Source of the DNA: Acidobacteriaceae bacterium
GTDB lineage: Bacteria; Acidobacteriota; Terriglobia; Terriglobales; Acidobacteriaceae
Assembly (NCBI GenBank): GCA_030041435.1
Contig: JASHNW010000069.1
Coordinates: 56,301-120,300, forward strand
Direction: 5' to 3'
DNA length: 64,000 nucleotides
Position numbers and translations under genes: made by a program. A model generated the notes under the pieces. That model was not told the DNA's origin and ran no database searches. It worked only from the letters and a program-made list of their open reading frames with translations. This document shows positions 59,791-64,000 of this stretch, piece after piece; position 1 is the first letter of the stretch; the number at the start of each line of letters is the position of its first letter.

Positions 59791-60528
59791 GTGGACAGCG
59801 GGTATTATGCGGCGTACGCCGGGTTGCTGTCGCGCAGCCAGTCGCTGGACGTGGCGGCGAGCAATCTGGCCAATGCGGGAACGGCCGGCTACCGTGCGGA
59901 GCGGGATTATTTCCGGTCGGCCATCCTCGGGCCGGAGGCTTTGGAATCGCAGCTCAACACCATGGTGAACGATTTCGGCGTTCTGGGCGGCAGCCGTCTC
60001 GATCTGGGACAGGGCGCGCTGACTCCAACCGGCAATCCTCTCGATCTGGCTGTCGAAGGCGAAGGATTCTTTGCCATCCAGACCAAACAAGGCATCCGCT
60101 ACACCCGCGACGGGCAGTTCGAGCGCTCGCAGGAGGGAATGCTCACCACGCAGGCGGGCGAGCCTGTCCTCGATGGAAAAGATCAGCCCATTCGCATGCC
60201 GGCCGGAGAGACTGCCGTGGGTTCCGACGGCGCCGTGTCGGTGAACGGGGCGATGGCGGGGCGGATCGGGCTCTTTGCATTTGCCTCGGCCGATGCGCTG
60301 ACCGCCGAGGGTGCGAACCGCTACGCGTCCACTGACGGCGCGCAGCCCGCGACCGCGAGCGGAGCGATTCACCAGGGGGCGCTGGAGGCGTCGAACCAGG
60401 ATGTGATGCAGGGCAGCCTGCAACTGGTGCTGATGCAGCGCCAGGCGGAGATGATGCAGAAGGCGGTCTCGATCTTCTCGAACGATTTCGACAAAACAGC
60501 CAGCGAAGACCTGCCGCGCGTGCAGTGA
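59791..60528 (+). CDS. flgF: Flagellar proximal rod protein FlgF
   Basis: A 245-residue rod protein of the FlgE/F/G family. The N-terminal MDSGYYAAYAGLLSRSQSLD, then VAASNLANAGTAGYRAERD forms the coiled-coil export/assembly helix, followed by NPLDLAVEGEGFFAIQT. The C-terminal helix contains QGALEASNQDVMQGSLQLV. It is shorter and less FlgG-like than its neighbour, fitting FlgF. Start is GTG with GGAGGCGG eight nt upstream. Confidence 0.88.
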   Translation: MDSGYYAAYAGLLSRSQSLDVAASNLANAGTAGYRAERDYFRSAILGPEALESQLNTMVNDFGVLGGSRLDLGQGALTPTGNPLDLAVEGEGFFAIQTKQGIRYTRDGQFERSQEGMLTTQAGEPVLDGKDQPIRMPAGETAVGSDGAVSVNGAMAGRIGLFAFASADALTAEGANRYASTDGAQPATASGAIHQGALEASNQDVMQGSLQLVLMQRQAEMMQKAVSIFSNDFDKTASEDLPRVQ

Positions 60529-60556
60529 TGCGCGGGCAGCAGGAAGGAGGCACAGC

Positions 60557-61345
60557 GTGATTCGAGCTTTGTACACAGCGGCCAGCGGCATGAGCGCGCA
60601 GCAGCTCAACCTGGATACCATTGCCAACAACCTGGCGAACTCGTCCACGGTGGGCTTTCGGCAGCGGCAGCTGCAGTTCCAGGACATGATCTATCAGAAT
60701 CTGGTGACGCCGGGGGCGGCGCAGAGCCAGGAGACGGTGTCGGCCGGCCTGCAGATCGGCCTGGGCACGAAGTCGGCGGCCAGCGAGGTCATCATGACCC
60801 AGGGCGACATGAACCAGACGAACAATCCGCTCGATCTGGCCATCCAGGGGACGGGGTTCTTTCAGGTCTCGCGGCCGGATGGAACGCTGGCTTATACGCG
60901 CGCGGGAAACTTCTATCTGAACAATCAGGGGACGCTGGTGGATGCGCAGGGCGACCCGGTAGTGCCGAACATCACCATCCCGGCGAACGCGACGGCGGTC
61001 ACCATCACCCAGTACGGCGTGGTGAATGCGACCCTGCCGGGGCAGCAGAATCCGGCCCAGCTGGGCCAGATTCAGCTGGCGACCTTCGTCAACCCGGGAG
61101 GCCTGGAGAGCGTGGGTTCGAACCTGTTCACCGCGACTCTCTCCTCGGGCGATCCGGTGCTCGGCAATCCGGGCGGGACGGAGGGTCTGGGCACGCTGCA
61201 GCAGGGCTACCTCGAAAATTCGAATGTGGACGTGGTGGGTGCGTTCGTGCAGATGGTGCTGGCGCAGCGCGCCTACGAGAGCAATTCCAAAGTGATTCGC
61301 GCGGCGGACGACATGTACAGCGAAGTGAACAATATGGCGCGGTGA
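60557..61345 (+). CDS. flgG: Flagellar distal rod protein FlgG
   Basis: A 262-residue rod protein: IRALYTAASGMSAQQLNLD, then TIANNLANSSTVGFRQRQLQ at the N-terminus, NPLDLAIQGTGFFQVSRPDG and C-terminal GYLENSNVDVVGAFVQMVLA. Length matches the 260-residue FlgG typical of the family. Start GTG at 60557 follows GGAAGGAGG. Together with FlgF it forms the driveshaft through the L/P rings. Confidence 0.96.
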   Translation: MIRALYTAASGMSAQQLNLDTIANNLANSSTVGFRQRQLQFQDMIYQNLVTPGAAQSQETVSAGLQIGLGTKSAASEVIMTQGDMNQTNNPLDLAIQGTGFFQVSRPDGTLAYTRAGNFYLNNQGTLVDAQGDPVVPNITIPANATAVTITQYGVVNATLPGQQNPAQLGQIQLATFVNPGGLESVGSNLFTATLSSGDPVLGNPGGTEGLGTLQQGYLENSNVDVVGAFVQMVLAQRAYESNSKVIRAADDMYSEVNNMAR

Positions 61346-61348
61346 AGC

Positions 61349-61792
61349 ATGAGCGTGGAAGGCATACTTGCGGCCATGCTGCTGGCCTCCGGTCCGGCTC
61401 TCGCGGCCTGTGGCGCCGCGCCGGCGACGGTCGTCGACTGGGGTCTGCACCGGCAATGGGCGGTTCAGCGCGACTGCGCGCATCCGGAGAGGCCGGCGCG
61501 GCTGGTCGAAGTTCCGTGGAGCGCAGCGCGGGCGGAACAGACGGAGCGGCGCGTGAAGGATGCGGGGACGGCGCGTTCCGCCGCGGCTCGGCCGGCGGTG
61601 CGTGCCGGTATGCGCGTGACCGTGGCCGGGGAGGGCGACGATGCAACGATTCATCTTGTCGGGATGGCGCTCGAAGCCGGCGGGATCGGCGATGCGATTC
61701 GCGTGCAGGCAGGCTGGGGACGGGCGACGCTGCCCTGCATTGTGCGCGGTCCGGCACAGGTTGAAATGATTCCGGCGAAGGGAAGGCATTGA
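61349..61792 (+). CDS. flgA: Short FlgA-like P-ring chaperone
   Basis: A 147-residue periplasmic protein. The signal peptide (LAAMLLASGPALAA) is followed by a variable domain and a SAF-like C-terminus: VRAGMRVTVAGEGDDATIHL, ALEAGGIGDAIRVQ and ATLPCIVRGPAQVEM. FlgA helps assemble FlgI around the rod. It is shorter than usual (~220 residues), having lost most of the N-terminal domain. Its stop is one base before flgH. Confidence 0.82.
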   Translation: MSVEGILAAMLLASGPALAACGAAPATVVDWGLHRQWAVQRDCAHPERPARLVEVPWSAARAEQTERRVKDAGTARSAAARPAVRAGMRVTVAGEGDDATIHLVGMALEAGGIGDAIRVQAGWGRATLPCIVRGPAQVEMIPAKGRH

Positions 61793-62539
61793 ATGCGCGC
61801 GAACGGATGGAAGAGAGCCGGACGGGCGGCCGGCGCCGTGGCGATGCTGGCGCTGGCGTGCGCGACGTGCGCGGCGCAGGGGGCGTCGGCGGCAAAGCAG
61901 AAGAAGCAGGTGTCGTCGGGCTCGCCGCCGGATGCTGCGCTGAGCCAGTACATTGCGCGGGTGCGCGCGGAGAAGGCGGCGGAGACGCTGACGCCGGGGT
62001 CGATCTGGACGCCGACCGGGCGGCTGACGAATCTGGTGAGCGATGTGAAGGCGGTGCGGGCGCACGATCCCATTGCGGTCGTGGTGTCGGAGAGCCTGGC
62101 GGCCTCGACGGACGGATCCGTCAAAAATCAGCGCGCCTCGACGGCCAGCTCCCAGGTGTCGGCGCTGCTGGGCAAGCTGAAGGCGGGCAATGCACTGAAC
62201 AATTTGCTGAACCAGAGCTCTGCGTCTTCGCTGAACGCGCAGGGACAGAGCGCGACCAATTCGAGTATCACCACCACGATGGAGGGCGACGTCGAGGACG
62301 TGCTGCCGAACGGGATGCTGGTGATTCAGGTGGTGCGGCAGCTGACGTTCAGCCAGCAGACCCAGCTGATCCGGCTGCGCGGGCTGGTACGGCCCGAGGA
62401 CGTGAATGCGCAGAACCAGGTGATGTCGACAGCGATCACGGATATGGAGCTGGAAGTGGCGGGCAGAGGCATTGTGAACGATGCCACCTACCGGCAGAAT
62501 CCGTTGGTGCGCTTCCTCGAGAAATTGCTGGTCTTTTGA
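61793..62539 (+). CDS. flgH: Flagellar L-ring protein FlgH
   Basis: A 248-residue L-ring protein. It has a signal peptide (residues ~1-24, VAMLALACATCAAQG), then GSIWTPTGRLTNLVSDVKAV, DPIAVVVSESLAAS, and the beta domain with VLPNGMLVIQVVRQLTFSQQ and LIRLRGLVRPEDVN, typical of FlgH. No lipobox Cys is evident as in E. coli FlgH, although C21/C24 in ACATCAAQ may act as a lipidation site. Confidence 0.94.
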   Translation: MRANGWKRAGRAAGAVAMLALACATCAAQGASAAKQKKQVSSGSPPDAALSQYIARVRAEKAAETLTPGSIWTPTGRLTNLVSDVKAVRAHDPIAVVVSESLAASTDGSVKNQRASTASSQVSALLGKLKAGNALNNLLNQSSASSLNAQGQSATNSSITTTMEGDVEDVLPNGMLVIQVVRQLTFSQQTQLIRLRGLVRPEDVNAQNQVMSTAITDMELEVAGRGIVNDATYRQNPLVRFLEKLLVF

Positions 62540-62553
62540 ACCGGGGGCATGGC

Positions 62554-63705
62554 ATGGGGCTCAGGCGACAGAGACGCGGGTGGAGGCAGGTCGCGGTGGC
62601 GATTTTGCTGGCCACGCCGCTGGGAGCGGCCCGGGCGTGGACCGGGGACGGATCTGCACCCCGGCTGGCCCGTGTGAAGGATGTGGCCTCGGTGGAGGGC
62701 GTGCGGGACAACCAGCTGATCGGCTACGGAATCGTGGTGGGTTTGCACGGCACGGGAGACAGCTCGCAGACGGTATTTCCGCTGCAAACGCTCGAGTCAG
62801 TGCTGGAGCGGATGGGGGTCAGCCTGCAGGGCAATGCGATGGCGTCCATGATGCAGACGCGCAACATGGCCGCGGTGTTTCTGGCCGGCACCCTGCCGCC
62901 GTTTGCGCAGCCGGGCGGCAAAGTGGATGTGACGGTCTCCTCGGCGGGCGATGCGCGGAGCCTCGAGGGCGGGCTGCTGCTGCTGACCCCGCTGTATGGG
63001 CCGGACGGTCAGATTTACGCGCAGGCGCAAGGGCCGCTGGTGCTCGGCGGCTACGCGGTGACGTCGAACGGCAGCAGCAAATCGGTGAATTACCCGACCA
63101 CGGCGCGGATTCCCTCAGGAGCGATTGTGGAGCGCGCGGTGCCGCTCAGTCTAAGCAGCCTGCGGCCGCTGGCGTTGTTGCTGGACGATGCCGATTTTCG
63201 CACCGCGGAGGCAGCGGCGGCGGCGATCGATCGCGAACTGGGCCGGCCGCTGGCGCACGCCGTGGACAGCCGCAGGATCGAGCTGCAGCCGGCCGTCAAT
63301 GAGGATATCCCGGCCCTGCTGGCGCGCGTCGAAGAGGTCGAGGTGCAGGTGTATCCGCGCGCGAAGGTGGTGGTGAACGAGCGTACCGGCACGGTGGTGA
63401 TCGGTGGCGAGGTGCGGCTGCAGCCGGTGACGATCCTGCACGGCGGGCTGGTGGTGAACGTCGTGAGCCGGGTGGAAGTGTCGCAGCCGAATGCGCTTGC
63501 CCAGGGCACGACCCAGGTCGTGCAGCAGACGACGGTGCAGGCGCAGGACAAGCCGGCCAACCGCATCGAGCTAAAGGACGGTGCGACGGTTGACGACCTG
63601 GTCGAAAACCTGCAGCAGATTGGGGCCACGGCGCGGGACATCATCTCGATTCTGCAGGCGATGAAGGAAGCCGGAGCTCTGGAAGCCGACCTGGAGGTGC
63701 TGTGA
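62554..63705 (+). CDS. flgI: Flagellar P-ring protein FlgI
   Basis: A 383-residue periplasmic P-ring protein. A signal peptide (VAVAILLATPLGAARA) precedes the classic VEGVRDNQLIGYGIVVGLHG and TGDSSQTVFPLQTLESVLER, then QTRNMAAVFLAGTLPPFAQP. C-terminally it has ELKDGATVDDLVENLQQIGA. The ATG at 62554 follows GGGGG at short distance. The TGA overlaps the downstream ATG by one base. Confidence 0.97.
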   Translation: MGLRRQRRGWRQVAVAILLATPLGAARAWTGDGSAPRLARVKDVASVEGVRDNQLIGYGIVVGLHGTGDSSQTVFPLQTLESVLERMGVSLQGNAMASMMQTRNMAAVFLAGTLPPFAQPGGKVDVTVSSAGDARSLEGGLLLLTPLYGPDGQIYAQAQGPLVLGGYAVTSNGSSKSVNYPTTARIPSGAIVERAVPLSLSSLRPLALLLDDADFRTAEAAAAAIDRELGRPLAHAVDSRRIELQPAVNEDIPALLARVEEVEVQVYPRAKVVVNERTGTVVIGGEVRLQPVTILHGGLVVNVVSRVEVSQPNALAQGTTQVVQQTTVQAQDKPANRIELKDGATVDDLVENLQQIGATARDIISILQAMKEAGALEADLEVL

Positions 63706-64000
63706 TGCTGGTGGCCGGCCTGACTGGCGGGAGCGCCGCCAGCGGAGGACTGGGCGCGGCGGATCCGCGGCTGAAGCCGGCGGCGCATGAGTTCGAGGCA
63801 TGCCTGATGAAGGAGTTTCTGGAGCCGTTGCAGCACGACGCGCTGTTCGGAGACGGCGAAGACGGCGATGGCGGCGAGAGCGAGAACAGCAGCAGCGCGC
63901 TGATGAGCTTTGGATCACAGGCGCTGGCGAAGGCCATCTCTGAGCGAGGCGGATTTGGAATTGCAGAAAAGATTATCGGCCACTTTGCGGGGGGCAACAG
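63705..64000 (+). CDS. flgJ: Rod-binding protein (FlgJ N-terminal domain), 3' truncated by window
   Basis: Ninety-eight codons are visible before the window ends and no stop is reached. LKPAAHEFEACLMKEFLEPL is the rod-binding-domain signature of FlgJ, followed by an acidic Gly/Asp/Glu insert and SFGSQALAKAISERGGFGIA. In this group FlgJ often lacks the C-terminal muramidase; whether it is present cannot be seen. It overlaps flgI by one base (TGATG). Confidence 0.88.
   Translation, partial: MLVAGLTGGSAASGGLGAADPRLKPAAHEFEACLMKEFLEPLQHDALFGDGEDGDGGESENSSSALMSFGSQALAKAISERGGFGIAEKIIGHFAGGN

Noticed and set aside
60143..62065. A 640-codon minus-strand open frame opposite flgF-flgG-flgA
   Set aside because: Arg/His-rich with no family signal; the plus strand encodes recognised flagellar proteins.
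1..64000. tRNA, rRNA, CRISPR arrays, insertion sequences or prophage
   Set aside because: No cloverleaf, no rRNA-like stretch, no regularly spaced repeats and no transposase or integrase motif were seen on reading either strand by eye.

Overview
The window is a GC-rich (low-to-mid 60s percent by eye), densely packed chromosomal segment with many 1-10 nt stop/start overlaps. The mix of genes suggests a soil acidobacterium, probably of the Acidobacteriaceae/Terriglobia group: a Kdp operon that includes an outer-membrane porin, M29 aminopeptidase, GH27 alpha-galactosidase, L-fuconate dehydratase, TPR/retropepsin proteins, YXWGXW protein, and a compact fliNOPQR-flhBA-fliA-fliM flagellar cluster. 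This assignment is an inference from gene content; no rRNA or tRNA gene was found. There is no prophage, insertion sequence or CRISPR array, so it reads as an ordinary core/accessory chromosome.

Layout. 1-10.7 kb: a truncated FAH-family hydrolase, transaldolase, metallophosphoesterase, a MocR regulator with candidate operator boxes, enoyl-CoA hydratase, a YXWGXW protein, a lipoprotein-type SAM hydrolase, a YkgJ-type cysteine-cluster protein, a CobB sirtuin, a stand-alone cyclic-nucleotide-binding protein and a membrane diguanylate cyclase. 10.8-14.3 kb: tyrosine/homogentisate catabolism (hmgA - unknown gene - fahA), translationally coupled and without a recognisable maleylacetoacetate isomerase. 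14.3-18 kb: prepilin peptidase, then mazG - GNAT acyltransferase - N-acylamino-acid racemase/OSBS, ending at a clear terminator. 18.1-27.2 kb: SGNH hydrolase and a full Kdp potassium system (kdpE, porin, a 28-residue membrane peptide, kdpF, kdpA, kdpB, kdpC) divergent from a KdpD-like kinase that lacks the classical KdpD/Usp input domains. 27.2-35.7 kb: sugar metabolism (TIM-barrel isomerase, FAH hydrolase, L-fuconate dehydratase, alpha-galactosidase, aldo/keto reductase) plus a two-domain retropepsin-like TPR protein and an M29 aminopeptidase.

36-37.4 kb holds a four-gene operon behind a good sigma70-type promoter with an overlapping palindrome. Its first gene is a DUF2089-type HTH protein, and three of its four products share a short SHOCT-like helical motif. 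37.5-49 kb: methyltransferase, a LuxR-type response regulator whose three phospho-switch residues are all changed, a PilZ protein, an ATP-grasp-like protein, a Tat-exported phosphoesterase, rpsT, a GCS2 carboxylate-amine ligase next to an ATP-grasp ligase, an Fpg/MutM glycosylase, a zinc-ribbon microprotein coupled to an alpha/beta-hydrolase with no catalytic serine, and a degenerate protein kinase joined to a membrane anchor and SPOR-like tail.

49.5-64 kb is a single-direction flagellar supercluster: fliN, fliO, fliP, fliQ, fliR, flhB, flhA, fliA, fliM, a second fliN-like gene, a zinc-finger/MshEN protein, cheY, cheX, flgF, flgG, flgA, flgH, flgI and a rod-binding (FlgJ N-domain) gene that runs off the end. 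It covers export gate, switch, rod and L/P rings; hook, filament, motor, MS-ring and chemoreceptor genes are not in the window.
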